DNA of 64,000 nt from Bacteroidota bacterium (GCA_018266575.1 JAFEAE010000019.1:161808-225807); one strand, 5' to 3'; counted from the stretch's first letter, positions 26,841 to 36,602 are shown. Made by a program: numbers and translations. The notes: generated by a model not told the origin, from the letters alone.

Positions 26841-27236
26841 TTACTCGTGCTTTTTCGAAATGCTCACAAAAAACAATAACCAGCCTGCAATAAAAAATAA
26901 TCCTCCAAAAGGAGTGATGATCCCTACAAAGCGGTTCGCTCCGGTTGCTTCTGCTATACGCAAGATTGTAAGCGCATATAAAGAGCCGGAAAATAAAATA
27001 ATACCCGTGATAAAACAATTGCCTGCCCTGGTCATCCATTTGCCGGGAAATTTTTCTGCCAATATCCCAACAAGCAGCAAAGCGAATGTATGGTAGAATT
27101 GGTACCTCACACCTGTTTCGAATGTGGAAACTCCGTCAGCAGGAAGCATATCGCGTAATTTGTGCGCCGCAAAAGCACCTAATGCAACAGACAGTGCCCC
27201 GAAGATGGCGGCAGTTGCAATGAAATTTTTATTCAT
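26841..27236 (-). CDS. DUF423 small membrane protein
   Basis: A 131-residue protein with four hydrophobic segments and the family pattern GALSVALGAFAAHKL near the N-terminus and GANRFVGIITPFGG late. The function of DUF423 (YgdD-like) proteins is not established. Its start overlaps the 3' end of aroK by 8 bases, so the two are translationally coupled. It converges on the histidine kinase gene with only 3 bases between stops. Confidence 0.85.
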   Translation of the reverse strand: MNKNFIATAAIFGALSVALGAFAAHKLRDMLPADGVSTFETGVRYQFYHTFALLLVGILAEKFPGKWMTRAGNCFITGIILFSGSLYALTILRIAEATGANRFVGIITPFGGLFFIAGWLLFFVSISKKHE

Positions 27237-27738
27237 GTTTCAATAATAATTCAACCAGGTTATTCAGCGAAATATTTTCTTCGTTCACCATAATATCCGA
27301 TTGTTCGTAATATATTTTTCGTTCACTAAGTTTTCGGATGATATAATTTTTCAATTCGGTATCACCGATGTTGCGTATAAGCGGGCGTGTACGGCGTTCA
27401 CGCAACAAACGCTCTTTCAAAATATCTATCGATGTATTCAACCAAACAACCGTGCCATGTTTTTTCATGAATTCAATATTGTTGAAAAAACATGGCGTGC
27501 CGCCGCCGCAGGAAAGAATAAATTTTTCTTCAACTGTTACGACTTCTTCGAGTATATCTTTTTCTTTATAGCGAAAATATTCTTCACCATTTTGTGCAAA
27601 AATATCAGCAACGGATTTGTTTTCTCTTTGCACGATCACAGAATCCAGGTCAAAAAAAGGCAATTGCAATTTTTCTGAAAGCAACCGCCCCCAGTGCGTT
27701 TTACCAGAACCCATAAAACCGATGAGGAAAATCTTCAT
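27229..27738 (-). CDS. aroK: Shikimate kinase
   Basis: Phosphorylates shikimate at the 3-hydroxyl in the chorismate pathway. The 169-residue length is standard. GFMGSGKTHWGR (8-19) is the Walker A loop, FFDLDSVI holds the shikimate-binding Asp, LSCGGGTPC is the glycine-rich segment, and RERRTRPL is the lid arginine region. It is first in a two-gene unit with the DUF423 gene. Confidence 0.94.
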   Translation of the reverse strand: MKIFLIGFMGSGKTHWGRLLSEKLQLPFFDLDSVIVQRENKSVADIFAQNGEEYFRYKEKDILEEVVTVEEKFILSCGGGTPCFFNNIEFMKKHGTVVWLNTSIDILKERLLRERRTRPLIRNIGDTELKNYIIRKLSERKIYYEQSDIMVNEENISLNNLVELLLKHE

Positions 27739-27740
27739 TT

Positions 27741-27889
27741 AATTTGAAAATTTGGAAATGTGAAAATGTGAAAATGGGTTCCTGTGAAACATTTACTATT
27801 TATTTTAGAATTTATGACGGTGAAATTTATTAATGCATTTTAGGATTGCAGCATTTTCAAATTTCCAAATTTTCCCATTTTCACATTTA
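27741..27889. repeat. A/T-rich inverted repeat (TTTGAAAATTTGG / CCAAATTTTC)
   Basis: The left block (27741-27777) has AATTTGAAAATTTGG followed by the tandem GAAATGTGAAAATGTG; the right block (27851-27889) reads the complement in a rearranged order and reaches the acyl-CoA dehydrogenase stop codon. It fills the gap between aroK and the upstream acyl-CoA dehydrogenase. Confidence 0.55.
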
Positions 27890-29071
27890 TTTAAACGCAT
27901 TCAATCCTGTCACATCCATTCCTGTTATCAATAAATGTACATCGTGTGTGCCTTCGTAAGTGATCACACTTTCTATATTCATCATGTGGCGCATGATGGA
28001 ATATTCGCCGGTGATACCCATGCCGCCAAGCATTTGCCGTGCATCACGTGCAATATTTGCTGCTACTTCACAACCATTGCGTTTTGCCATAGATACCTGC
28101 GCCGGCGTTACCCTTCCTTCATTCATCAGTACCCCCATGCGCCAGTTTAATAACTGTGCTTTAGTAATTTCAGTGATCATCTCTGCCAATTTTTTCTGCT
28201 GCAATTGAAAACCGCCGATCGGTTTCCCGAATTGAACACGTTCTTTACTATAACGCAATGCAGTATCATAGCAATCCATTGCAGCGCCGATGGTTCCCCA
28301 TGCAATTCCGTAACGGGCTTTAGTAAGGCAGCTCAAGGGCCCTTTCAATCCTTTTACGTTGGGAAGAATATTTCCTTTCGGAACTTTTACATGATCGAAA
28401 ACCAACTCCCCGGTTGCAGATGCACGAAGGCTCCATTTTCCATGAGTAGCCGGAGTAGAAAAACCTTCCATTCCACGTTCAACGATCACTCCTCGAACTT
28501 CGCCTTGCTCGTCTTTTGCCCAAACCACTGCAACCTGTGAGTACGGTGCATTGCTGATCCACATTTTGCTTCCGTTCAAAATGATATGGTCGCCATCCTC
28601 CTTAAAATTCGTAAGCATGCTCGAAGGATCAGAACCATGATTTGGTTCAGTCAACCCGAAACATCCGAGCCATTCGCCGCTGGCGAGTTTAGGAAGATAT
28701 TTTTTTCGTTGCTCTTCACTTCCGTATTGATAGATAGGGAACATCACTAAAGATCCTTGTACAGATGCTGTTGAGCGGACGCCACTATCGCCGCGTTCGA
28801 GTTCCTGCATCATTAATCCGTAGCTTATATAATCCAATCCGCCGCCGCCATACTCATGCGGAATGGTCGGACCGAAACAACCAAGGTCGCCAAGTTGCTT
28901 TACAATTTGCTCAGGGAATTCCGCACGTTGCGCATAATCTTCAATGATCGGGGAAATTTCTTTTTTCACATAGCTTCTTACCGAATCACGGACGAGTTTG
29001 TGTTCTTCGGTCAACAGTTCATCCAACAGGTAATAATCTGGGCTTTGAAAAGTATCGGTTTTTGCTGCCAT
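27887..29071 (-). CDS. Acyl-CoA dehydrogenase, glutaryl-CoA dehydrogenase-like
   Basis: A 394-residue FAD enzyme with the standard three-domain fold. CFGLTEPNHGSDPSSM is the FAD-binding signature, and the catalytic Glu is in ESVITYEGTHDVH. The general sequence (YGIAWGTIGAAMDCYDTALRYSKERVQFGKPI) follows the glutaryl-CoA dehydrogenase subgroup, which acts in lysine and tryptophan breakdown; the substrate is not proven. The ATG at 29071 was chosen because the longer frame begins with TTG inside the TATTTTTG promoter element. Confidence 0.9.
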   Translation of the reverse strand: MAAKTDTFQSPDYYLLDELLTEEHKLVRDSVRSYVKKEISPIIEDYAQRAEFPEQIVKQLGDLGCFGPTIPHEYGGGGLDYISYGLMMQELERGDSGVRSTASVQGSLVMFPIYQYGSEEQRKKYLPKLASGEWLGCFGLTEPNHGSDPSSMLTNFKEDGDHIILNGSKMWISNAPYSQVAVVWAKDEQGEVRGVIVERGMEGFSTPATHGKWSLRASATGELVFDHVKVPKGNILPNVKGLKGPLSCLTKARYGIAWGTIGAAMDCYDTALRYSKERVQFGKPIGGFQLQQKKLAEMITEITKAQLLNWRMGVLMNEGRVTPAQVSMAKRNGCEVAANIARDARQMLGGMGITGEYSIMRHMMNIESVITYEGTHDVHLLITGMDVTGLNAFK

Positions 29072-29092
29072 AACAATCGCTTTAACTTTGAG

Positions 29093-29100
29093 CAAAAATA
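29093..29100 (-). promoter_or_regulatory. -7 element for the acyl-CoA dehydrogenase gene
   Basis: TATTTTTG on the minus strand, an exact match ending 21 bases before the ATG at 29071. It decides the start codon. Confidence 0.6.
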
Positions 29101-29318
29101 AGGGAAAGCGGCCAAGGTCGGGAGAATGAGGTTGAGGCTGTTAGGTTTAAGGTATAAGGCCTGCTTTTGCAAAATTTGGGCTAAAATTGTATCCCTCCGG
29201 CTAATACCTTGTGCCCCTATACCCTAAACCTTACACCGTAAGCCCTATTAAAAAACTTTTTTCCGGCCCCATGCAACATCTTTCAAATGACTGTGACTAT
29301 TAATTATATAACACTAAA

Positions 29319-29891
29319 ATGCAGGCTCTTTTGGAAATAACTGCTCCCATACTACACGATGAACTGGTTGAAAAATGCAAGCAGGGCGACCGCAAGAGCT
29401 ATGCTGAAATTTACCAGAAATATGCCAGGGCGATGTATAACACCAGTCTTCGCATAGTAAATAATTCGGGCGATGCAGAAGATGTGTTGCAGGATGCATT
29501 TGTGGATGCGTTTGCTTCGCTGGAAAGTTTTCAATATAAATCCACTTTCGGCGCATGGCTGAAAAAGATCGTGATCAATAAATCGATTAATCACCTGCGC
29601 AAAAAGAAAATGGACCTGATTGATATAGACACTACACCGGTTGCAGAGGCATTGCCAAATGAAGAAACATTAGACGAAAAAGATGTGCAACTGAAAGTAG
29701 ATGAAATAAAGAAAGCGGTAAAAATGTTGCCAAATGGATACCGAACAGTACTGACATTGTATTTGTTTGAAGGATACGACCATGAAGAGATAGCGGAAAT
29801 ATTAAGGGTATCGCACGCAACAGTTCGTACACAATATATGAGAGCAAAACAAAAACTGATCAATTTGATCAAACAAGGAGGATTATCATGA
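29319..29891 (+). CDS. ECF-type RNA polymerase sigma factor
   Basis: A 190-residue sigma-70 family protein. Region 2 (about 15-95) includes YARAMYNTSLRIVNNSGDAEDVLQDAFVDAF with the DAEDVLQD motif; region 4 (about 130-185) has the helix-turn-helix YDHEEIAEILRVSHATVRTQYMRAK. The 4-base ATGA overlap with the next gene indicates an operon with its likely anti-sigma factor. The signal sensed is unknown. Confidence 0.92.
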   Translation: MQALLEITAPILHDELVEKCKQGDRKSYAEIYQKYARAMYNTSLRIVNNSGDAEDVLQDAFVDAFASLESFQYKSTFGAWLKKIVINKSINHLRKKKMDLIDIDTTPVAEALPNEETLDEKDVQLKVDEIKKAVKMLPNGYRTVLTLYLFEGYDHEEIAEILRVSHATVRTQYMRAKQKLINLIKQGGLS

Positions 29892-30607
29892 GCACAAGAT
29901 TAGATCAATTTATCAAAGACCACCGTGAAGACTTTGATGATGAAATGCCTTCACCGAAAGTATGGGATGCTATCGAAAACCAGGTTATGCCTGAAAAAAA
30001 AATCGGTACTACTCGTGTAGTAAAGATAAACTTTATGAGATGGAGCGCCGCCGCAGCAGCCGTGGTACTGGTAACGCTGGCAGCATGGATGATGCTTCGC
30101 ACAAAGACAACTAAACAGGAAATAAAAGACGCAACAGGCATTGCAAAAACACAACCTGTTCCGCAAAAACAAAATCCAACTATTGTTGACAGCAATAAAA
30201 CAACAGTTCCGGATAATACTGCAACACAACAACAATTAGCATCAACTGATAAACCAACTGTAATACAAAAACAAAATGACGATGCAGCTACACAACAAAG
30301 TAATGTAAATGAAGAATTATATCACTTTGCAAAAATTGTAGAGATCAAACACCGTGAATTAAAAACAATGGCGAAAGATGAGCCGTTGTTGTACAAACAA
30401 TTTTCCGGCGATGTGAACAAATTAGACAGTGTATACCATTCATTGGAAACTAAATTCTCAAAAAATCAAAATAGCGAAGAATTACTGGAAGCGATGATAC
30501 AGAACCTGCAACTGCAGATGCAGCTACTCAATCATCAGTTAGATATTATCAAACAACTCAACCATTCAAAAAAATCAGCGTATGAAAAGGCGTATCAATC
30601 CATTTAA
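29888..30607 (+). CDS. Putative anti-sigma factor, single-pass membrane protein
   Basis: A 239-residue protein. The cytoplasmic N-terminus (1-50, with EDFDDEMPSPKVWDAIENQV) fits a sigma-binding segment; one membrane helix follows (about 53-70), then a long Gln/Thr/Lys-rich periplasmic part and a coiled-coil-like C-terminus (LLEAMIQNLQLQMQLLNHQL). Overlap with the sigma gene supports the anti-sigma assignment. No named anti-sigma domain is evident to me. Confidence 0.65.
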   Translation: MSTRLDQFIKDHREDFDDEMPSPKVWDAIENQVMPEKKIGTTRVVKINFMRWSAAAAAVVLVTLAAWMMLRTKTTKQEIKDATGIAKTQPVPQKQNPTIVDSNKTTVPDNTATQQQLASTDKPTVIQKQNDDAATQQSNVNEELYHFAKIVEIKHRELKTMAKDEPLLYKQFSGDVNKLDSVYHSLETKFSKNQNSEELLEAMIQNLQLQMQLLNHQLDIIKQLNHSKKSAYEKAYQSI

Positions 30608-31691
30608 AATTCTGGCCCTTGCAGCAGTCATTGCATTGCCCGCACTGAGCCGTGCCGCAGGAAATGAAGACGGTTCCGAAAAAAAGAAAACCATCAGTAA
30701 ATCCTATACAGTCGGTCCCAATGAAAAATTGAAAATTGAAAATTCATTTGGCGATGTGGTGATCAACACCTGGGATAAAAATGAATTCAAGATCGACATT
30801 GAAATGTATGCGAAAGCAACCAGTGACGAAAGGGCTCAATACATGCTCGACCATATTAAAGTTGAAGATTCGCAATCAGAAAATACTGTTCGTTTTAAGA
30901 CAGATGTACATATCAATGGAAACCATAATGATGGTGATGATGACGATAACGACGGCGACGATGATAAAGGCGACAAGAAAAACAGGAGTGTTCGTCGTCA
31001 TGGATATACCGACAATCAACAGTTCCATATCAATTATGTTGTATACATGCCTTCTACAAATCCCCTGGAACTGATGAACAGTTTTGGAAAAACAACTGTT
31101 CCCGATTTTAAAGGGCTGGCAAATATCACCAGCAAATTCGGAAGCCTTACTGCAGGCAATCTCAGCAATGTGGATGCAATTGATGTTGAATTCGGCAAAG
31201 CAGATATCGGTGATGTACATAACGGAAAGATCACTTTCAAGTTCGATGATAAGTCGACTGTTGGCAAACTCAGCGGTACTGTAAAAATCACGAACGAATT
31301 TTCCGGCAACCTTCAGTACAATGTAGGAACCGGTATTGAAGACCTGATGATTAATGATTCATATTCTTCAGTACGTGTAGTTGTTCCGAAAGATCTGTCA
31401 GCAAGTTTCACTATACATACCAACTTCGGCGATTTTCATAACAACACAGACTTTGGTATTCATGAAGCAAGTGAAGACGATGACAACTCCGGGCCCAAAT
31501 TCGATAAAGATTTTGCAGGAACAGTTGGTGGAGGCAAAGCAAGAATTAAAATCAAAAGCAGTTTCGGTGATGTGCGCTTAACCCACGAAGCATTAAGCAA
31601 GGATGAAATGGAAAAAGAACGTGCAGAAAAAAAAGAGCGTAAAGAACGTAAAGAAAGAAAAGAAACAAAAGAATCCGATGAATCAAAATAA
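30582..31691 (+). CDS. Exported DUF4097-like beta-helix protein of the sigma-factor operon
   Basis: A 369-residue protein with a signal peptide (to about residue 26) and repeated short beta strands of the type IENSFGDVVINTW, NSFGKTTV, SKFGSLTAG and SSFGDVRL, as in DUF4097/putative auto-transporter adhesin proteins. Residues about 113-130 are an almost pure Asp/Asn/Gly run. The C-terminal 30 residues are Lys/Glu/Arg-rich repeats (KERKERKERKE). The start overlaps the anti-sigma gene by 26 bases; no later in-frame ATG keeps the signal peptide. It is probably an envelope protein made with the sigma factor; the role is unknown. Confidence 0.8.
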   Translation: MKRRINPFKILALAAVIALPALSRAAGNEDGSEKKKTISKSYTVGPNEKLKIENSFGDVVINTWDKNEFKIDIEMYAKATSDERAQYMLDHIKVEDSQSENTVRFKTDVHINGNHNDGDDDDNDGDDDKGDKKNRSVRRHGYTDNQQFHINYVVYMPSTNPLELMNSFGKTTVPDFKGLANITSKFGSLTAGNLSNVDAIDVEFGKADIGDVHNGKITFKFDDKSTVGKLSGTVKITNEFSGNLQYNVGTGIEDLMINDSYSSVRVVVPKDLSASFTIHTNFGDFHNNTDFGIHEASEDDDNSGPKFDKDFAGTVGGGKARIKIKSSFGDVRLTHEALSKDEMEKERAEKKERKERKERKETKESDESK

Positions 31692-31758
31692 GTAACCATT
31701 ATCATATCTGTAAATGGACACACTGCTACACTTTTCAACCTTATAATAAATACAAAGT

Positions 31759-31787
31759 GCCCGCCAATAAAATGTGCGGGCTTTTTT
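31759..31787 (+). terminator. Rho-independent terminator of the sigma-factor operon
   Basis: GCCCGC and GCGGGC arms around an 11-base loop, followed by six T, about 70 bases after the stop. Confidence 0.8.
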
Positions 31788-31890
31788 GTTGAAGGAAATG
31801 TCTGAACCAGTATTTGTGGGATTTTTAGGATTAGAAGGAAATGAAGTGAATTGACAATTCCTGTAAAGATAATCGCTGTGCGAAATTATT

Positions 31891-31966
31891 AGCGTTGAAT
31901 AGAATTATTGTCGTACAAGAGTGCGACGCAACGATGGTGAAGAAAGGATAAATGCTGATTACAAAA
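31891..31966 (+). repeat. R1 dispersed repeat, copy 4
   Basis: Best-preserved short form: left arm TTGAATAGAATTATTG, then GTACAAGAG, core TGCGACGCAACGATG (31922-31936), right end GCTGATTACAAAA. No hairpin insert. It lies upstream of the FtsX-like permease gene. Confidence 0.8.
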
Positions 31967-32035
31967 AAGAAAAAATAAACTTTCATCTTTTGGGTTTTAA
32001 TTTTTACTTAATCAAGAAATCATAAATAAATTTTT

Positions 32036-34441
32036 ATGCTCAAAAATTATCTCAAACTAGCCTGGCGCAATTTGTGGAAAACAAAAACCTACAGCGCTCT
32101 TAATATATTCGGTTTAGCAATCGGGATCGCATGCGCCGGTTTGATTTTTTTATGGGTGGAAGATGAAATAACGTTTGATAATTTCGAGGCAAAGAAAGAC
32201 AGGCTTTACCAGGTAGAAATAAATATGAATTATGACGGCAACAATTTTACAATGGGCTCAACGCCACGTCCGATGGGAGCTGCAATGCAACAGGAAATTC
32301 CCGGGGTTGCAAATACGACGCGATATTCCGACCAGGATCATCGCCTGCTGTTTAGTTTTGCTGACAAATCTATGTATGCCGCAGGAAGATATGCTGACCC
32401 TTCATTATTCAGCATGTTCACCTTTGATTTTATAGAAGGCAATCCGAAAAATCCTTTCCCGCAACTGTACTCATTAGTCATCACAGCAAGTACAGCGAAA
32501 AAATTTTTTGGAGCAGAAAAAAAATGTATCGGGAAAATAGTGCGTGTAGATAACAGTCATGACTACACGATAAGTGGCGTGATAAAAGACCTGCCTCAAA
32601 ATTCATCATTGCAATTTGAATGGACAGCTCCTTACGAAATTACCACCGCAGAAGAGTTGGCAAAGGGCAATGCAAGCGACGCAACAGATTGGGGAAGTTA
32701 TGGGCCATTTACTTTTGTGGAATTAGATAAAAATGCAAACCTTTCTGCAATCAATAACCGGATAAAAGATTTCATCCACAAAAAATCTGCTACAGAAAAA
32801 ACAACAACATTTTTATTCCCGATGAAAAACTGGCGCCTGTATAATGAGTTTGCCAACGGCAAACCAACAGGCAGCGGAGGAATAAGACAAGTGCGCATGC
32901 TCTCCATGATAGCATGGATTATTCTACTAATCGCATGCATAAACTTTATGAACCTCGCCACTGCAAGAAGTGAAAAACGTGCAAAAGAAGTTGGCGTTCG
33001 TAAAGTATTAGGCGCCGAAAAGAAAGGGCTTTTTGCACAATTTATTGCTGAAGCATTATTAATGTCATTTCTTTCCTGCATCATTGCAATATTTATAATT
33101 GCAGTTACATTGCCCGCTTTCAACACATTGATGCAAAAACAACTTTCATTAGAATTGGGAAATCCAACACACATTACCGCATTATTGATCACTACTATCC
33201 TTTGCGGATTGATCGCAGGAAGTTATCCATCATTATATCTCTCATCATTCAACCCGATTAAAGTATTAAAAGGATTGAAGATAAAAACCGGTAGCGCACC
33301 TTTTATAAGAAAAGGCCTGGTGGTTTTGCAATTCACAGTATCCGTTGTTTTCATTATCAGCACAATGATTGTTTACTTGCAGATACAACATATTAAAAAT
33401 AGAGACCTTGGTTTCAATAAAGACAATCTTATTGAAATAAACCCGCAACATGATATTTCAAAAATTTTCCCCTTACTAAAAAATGATCTGTTGCAAACAG
33501 GATCGATTGAAAATGTCGCAATCGCCGATCATGTAACATTGTATGGCGGTGATACGGACAATGGTTTCAAATGGCAGGGCAAATCGCCTTCCATTAAAAT
33601 TTCTATTGCTCACAGAAACGTAACTCCGGAATATATTTCCACTTCGGGGATGAAAATTCTTGAAGGAAGGGATTTCAGTGAAAATACTGTTGCGGAAAAT
33701 GCAAATGTCATCATCAACGAATCGATGGAAAAAATGATGGGTAACGAAAGCGCAATTGGAAAGATCATTCAATCTCCCCGTGGTAATCCGGATAATATCT
33801 TCAACAATGTAACAGTTATCGGAGTAGTTAGCGATTATGTGTATGGAAATATCTATGGCAAAGCAAATCCACTGATTATTTTTTGCAAACCACCTGAGTT
33901 TCAGAATTTCCTATATGTCCGTGTAAAACCTCGCAGTGATCTTGGAAGATCGTTGGCACAAATTGAAGCGGTAATGAAAAAAAATAATGCAGCTTATCCG
34001 TTCGAATACAAATTTGTTGACGATGAATTCAATGAAATGTTTCAGAACGAATCGCTCATCAGTAAAGTTTCCAGTGTATTTGCAACGCTCGCAATAATTA
34101 TTTCATGTCTTGGCTTATTTGGCTTGGCTGCATACACTGCGGAGCAACGTACAAAAGAAATTGGCGTACGAAAGGTGCTTGGTGCAAGTGTTTCAGGTAT
34201 TACAAGTTTATTATCAAAAGATTTTTTACAGTTGGTATTAATTTCCTGTGCAATTGCATTCCCCATTGCGTGGTGGATAATGCACAACTGGCTGCAAGGT
34301 TATGAATACCGGATAACAATAAGCTGGTGGATATTTTTATGCGCAGGCGCGGTTGCTATATTTATTGCGTTAATAACAGTAAGCTCACAAGCAATAAAAG
34401 CGGCGTTGGCAAATCCTGTAAAATCATTAAGGAATGAATAG
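32036..34441 (+). CDS. ABC-transporter permease with MacB-like and two FtsX domains
   Basis: An 801-residue inner-membrane protein. TM1 (about 20-42) is followed by a MacB-type periplasmic domain, an FtsX block of three helices (about 290-420), another helix near 430-450, a second periplasmic domain, and a final FtsX block (about 680-790). LATARSEKRAKEVGVRKVLGAEK and AAYTAEQRTKEIGVRKVLGAS are the paired cytoplasmic coupling loops. Such permeases often need a separate LolD-type ATPase; none is encoded in the window. It could export a peptide or act in lipoprotein or efflux functions; the substrate is unknown. Confidence 0.88.
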   Translation: MLKNYLKLAWRNLWKTKTYSALNIFGLAIGIACAGLIFLWVEDEITFDNFEAKKDRLYQVEINMNYDGNNFTMGSTPRPMGAAMQQEIPGVANTTRYSDQDHRLLFSFADKSMYAAGRYADPSLFSMFTFDFIEGNPKNPFPQLYSLVITASTAKKFFGAEKKCIGKIVRVDNSHDYTISGVIKDLPQNSSLQFEWTAPYEITTAEELAKGNASDATDWGSYGPFTFVELDKNANLSAINNRIKDFIHKKSATEKTTTFLFPMKNWRLYNEFANGKPTGSGGIRQVRMLSMIAWIILLIACINFMNLATARSEKRAKEVGVRKVLGAEKKGLFAQFIAEALLMSFLSCIIAIFIIAVTLPAFNTLMQKQLSLELGNPTHITALLITTILCGLIAGSYPSLYLSSFNPIKVLKGLKIKTGSAPFIRKGLVVLQFTVSVVFIISTMIVYLQIQHIKNRDLGFNKDNLIEINPQHDISKIFPLLKNDLLQTGSIENVAIADHVTLYGGDTDNGFKWQGKSPSIKISIAHRNVTPEYISTSGMKILEGRDFSENTVAENANVIINESMEKMMGNESAIGKIIQSPRGNPDNIFNNVTVIGVVSDYVYGNIYGKANPLIIFCKPPEFQNFLYVRVKPRSDLGRSLAQIEAVMKKNNAAYPFEYKFVDDEFNEMFQNESLISKVSSVFATLAIIISCLGLFGLAAYTAEQRTKEIGVRKVLGASVSGITSLLSKDFLQLVLISCAIAFPIAWWIMHNWLQGYEYRITISWWIFLCAGAVAIFIALITVSSQAIKAALANPVKSLRNE

Positions 34442-34556
34442 GATAATCAAACGTATGCCTCTTCTCACTAAATAGTTCTTACTAGTTAAACTAACTGTTA
34501 TATATAAACGAAAATCAGATTAACATTTTATTCAACCATTTTATTTTTTGCAATGA

Positions 34557-34564
34557 TAGTTTTG
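34557..34564 (+). promoter_or_regulatory. -7 element for the beta-barrel protein gene
   Basis: TAGTTTTG, an exact TAnnTTTG match, ends 21 bases before the ATG at 34586 and lies downstream of another in-frame ATG (34553), which it rules out. Confidence 0.6.
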
Positions 34565-34585
34565 TACGAACAAAAAACTATCGTA

Positions 34586-35149
34586 ATGAAAAAAGTAATC
34601 TTATCTGTATTGATTATCTCTGTCAGCACATTTGCAGCACATGCACAAAAAGGAAGTATCCTGGTTTACGGAAATGTCGGTCTTACAACAAGCAACAGTG
34701 GAATTTCTGGCGAAGCAAAAAAAACTATTACAAATTTTAATCCGGCTGTAGGTTACCAGTTTAATGATAACTGGACAGCAGGTTTAAGTTTCAACTATGC
34801 CAACACAAATGCAAGCTATACGGATCAACAACTTTCTATCAGCCCGTTTATCCGTTATGCGAAATCAATCTCCCCGATTTTTTCGATTTATGGACAGTTA
34901 CAGGCTGGCTATTTGCATCAATCGGAAAACCCGGGCGATTATAAAGCGAACGGTTTCACTGCCGAATTTTTTCCGGCCATTTTTATAAATATTAAGAACA
35001 GCTTTGGACTTAATTTCAGTTTTGGTGGAATTACTTACAATAAAGTAAAACCTTCTGGTGGTTCAACAGCAAGTTCTTTTGGCCTGACATTCGGGCAAGG
35101 TGCAAGTTTCGGCATTTCAAAAAACTTTGGCGGACATCACAAAAGTTAA
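34586..35149 (+). CDS. Small outer-membrane beta-barrel protein
   Basis: A 187-residue protein with a signal peptide ending at AAHAQ (about residue 21), then alternating strands rich in Gly, Ser and aromatic residues (GYQFNDNWTAGLSFNYANTN, FGLNFSFGGITYN) in the manner of OmpA/OmpW-like 8-stranded barrels. The C-terminus is HHKS rather than the usual terminal aromatic. The function is not known. A terminator follows. Confidence 0.78.
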   Translation: MKKVILSVLIISVSTFAAHAQKGSILVYGNVGLTTSNSGISGEAKKTITNFNPAVGYQFNDNWTAGLSFNYANTNASYTDQQLSISPFIRYAKSISPIFSIYGQLQAGYLHQSENPGDYKANGFTAEFFPAIFINIKNSFGLNFSFGGITYNKVKPSGGSTASSFGLTFGQGASFGISKNFGGHHKS

Positions 35150-35169
35150 TATCAAGGAACGTGGAAAAA

Positions 35170-35200
35170 AAAGCGCTCTGAATATTTCAGGGCGTTTTTT
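35170..35200 (+). terminator. Rho-independent terminator after the barrel gene
   Basis: GCGCTCTGAA and TTCAGGGCGT arms (one G-T pair) with a short loop and a T run. Confidence 0.8.
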
Positions 35201-35227
35201 ATTTATATCTTAGATCAAACTATTGCA

Positions 35228-36490
35228 ATGCACCAGGAATTACAACCAACGCTTGACTTTGCCAGGCAAATGGATCTGGAAGACCCTTTGAAAGAATTTC
35301 GTTCACAATTCTGTTTTCCCCGGCACAATGGAAAAGATGCTATTTATTTTTGCGGCAACTCACTTGGGTTGCAGGCAAAAAATATTTCAGGTGCGATTGA
35401 GCAGGAATTAAAAGACTGGAGAGAATTAGTGGTTGGTGGCTACCTGCATGCAAAAAATCCGTGGCTATATTATCAACACAATTTCTCTAACCCGCTTTCT
35501 AAGATTGCCGGCTGCAAGGAAAATGAGGTAACGGTGATGAATACCCTAACCGTGAATCTTCATTTGATGCTGCTTTCTTTTTATCATCCTACAAAACAAA
35601 AATATAAGATCATGATGGAAGCTGGTGCATTTCCATCGGATCAATATGCGGTAGAAACACAGGTAAAATTTCATGGGTTCAGCCCGGATGATGCAATTAT
35701 AGAAATTGCCCCCAAAGAAGATGAAAAGATCTTGCAGGAAGACGATATTATTGAAGCAATAGAAAGAAACAAAGGTTCACTCGCTTTGGTTTTATTTGGC
35801 GGAATTAATTATTACAGCGGGCAATTTTTTGATTTGAAAAGGATAACTGCTGCTGCACACAAAGCCGGTGCAATTGCCGGTTTTGACCTGGCGCATGTTA
35901 CAGGAAATGTACCCACACAATTACATGATTGGGATGTTGATTTTGCTGTCTGGTGCTCGTACAAATATCTTAATGGTGGCCCCGGCGCAGTTGGCGGAGT
36001 GTATGTGCATGAACGTTATGCGAAAGATATCGGTCACACAAGGTTAGCCGGTTGGTGGGGAAATGATGAAGCTACACGCTTTAAAATGGAAAAAGGTTTT
36101 ATTGCCAAACCGGATGCCAGCGGCTGGAATATCAGCACTGCACAGGTTTTCAATATGGTTGCATTAAAAGCATCGCTGGAAATATTTGAGCAGACAAACA
36201 TTGCATCCCTTAATGCCAAAAGCAAACTACAGACCGGCTATCTTGAATTTTTATTGCATCAACTTTCTAATATCAACTTTGAAATTATTACGCCAAAAGA
36301 ACCTGAACGCAGGGGCGCACAATTGTCATTATATTTTAAAGAACAGGGAAAAGAAATTCATAAAAGAATGATGGATTCCGGGATTATCGTCGACTACCGT
36401 GAGCCTGGTGTTATCCGTGTTGCGCCAGCGCCGATGTATAATTCTTTTGAAGATGTTTTCCGGTTTTATGAAATCTTGCGAAGCATCTGA
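35228..36490 (+). CDS. kynU: Kynureninase
   Basis: A 420-residue PLP enzyme that splits kynurenine to anthranilate and alanine (or 3-hydroxykynurenine to 3-hydroxyanthranilate). IYFCGNSLGLQAKN at the N-terminus, GFDLAHVTGNV, and WCSYKYLNGGPGAVGG with the PLP lysine (about 245) are family hallmarks. Other tryptophan-pathway genes (tdo, kmo, haao) are not in the window. It starts just after the barrel terminator. Confidence 0.95.
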   Translation: MHQELQPTLDFARQMDLEDPLKEFRSQFCFPRHNGKDAIYFCGNSLGLQAKNISGAIEQELKDWRELVVGGYLHAKNPWLYYQHNFSNPLSKIAGCKENEVTVMNTLTVNLHLMLLSFYHPTKQKYKIMMEAGAFPSDQYAVETQVKFHGFSPDDAIIEIAPKEDEKILQEDDIIEAIERNKGSLALVLFGGINYYSGQFFDLKRITAAAHKAGAIAGFDLAHVTGNVPTQLHDWDVDFAVWCSYKYLNGGPGAVGGVYVHERYAKDIGHTRLAGWWGNDEATRFKMEKGFIAKPDASGWNISTAQVFNMVALKASLEIFEQTNIASLNAKSKLQTGYLEFLLHQLSNINFEIITPKEPERRGAQLSLYFKEQGKEIHKRMMDSGIIVDYREPGVIRVAPAPMYNSFEDVFRFYEILRSI

Positions 36491-36602
36491 TGAGTGTAAA
36501 CGATGATCGTTGTCCGATGGCCGATCTTCGTCTTAAAAAGTAAGTTACATTTATAGTTTGGTCATCGATCATCGAACAAGGTTTAACCGTTATTTACACA
36601 CC

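Noticed and set aside
30722..30760. GAAAATTGAAAATTG word in the DUF4097-like gene as repeat invasion
   Set aside because: The encoded LKIENSFGDV is typical of the protein family itself, so chance similarity to the A/T-rich intergenic words is more likely.
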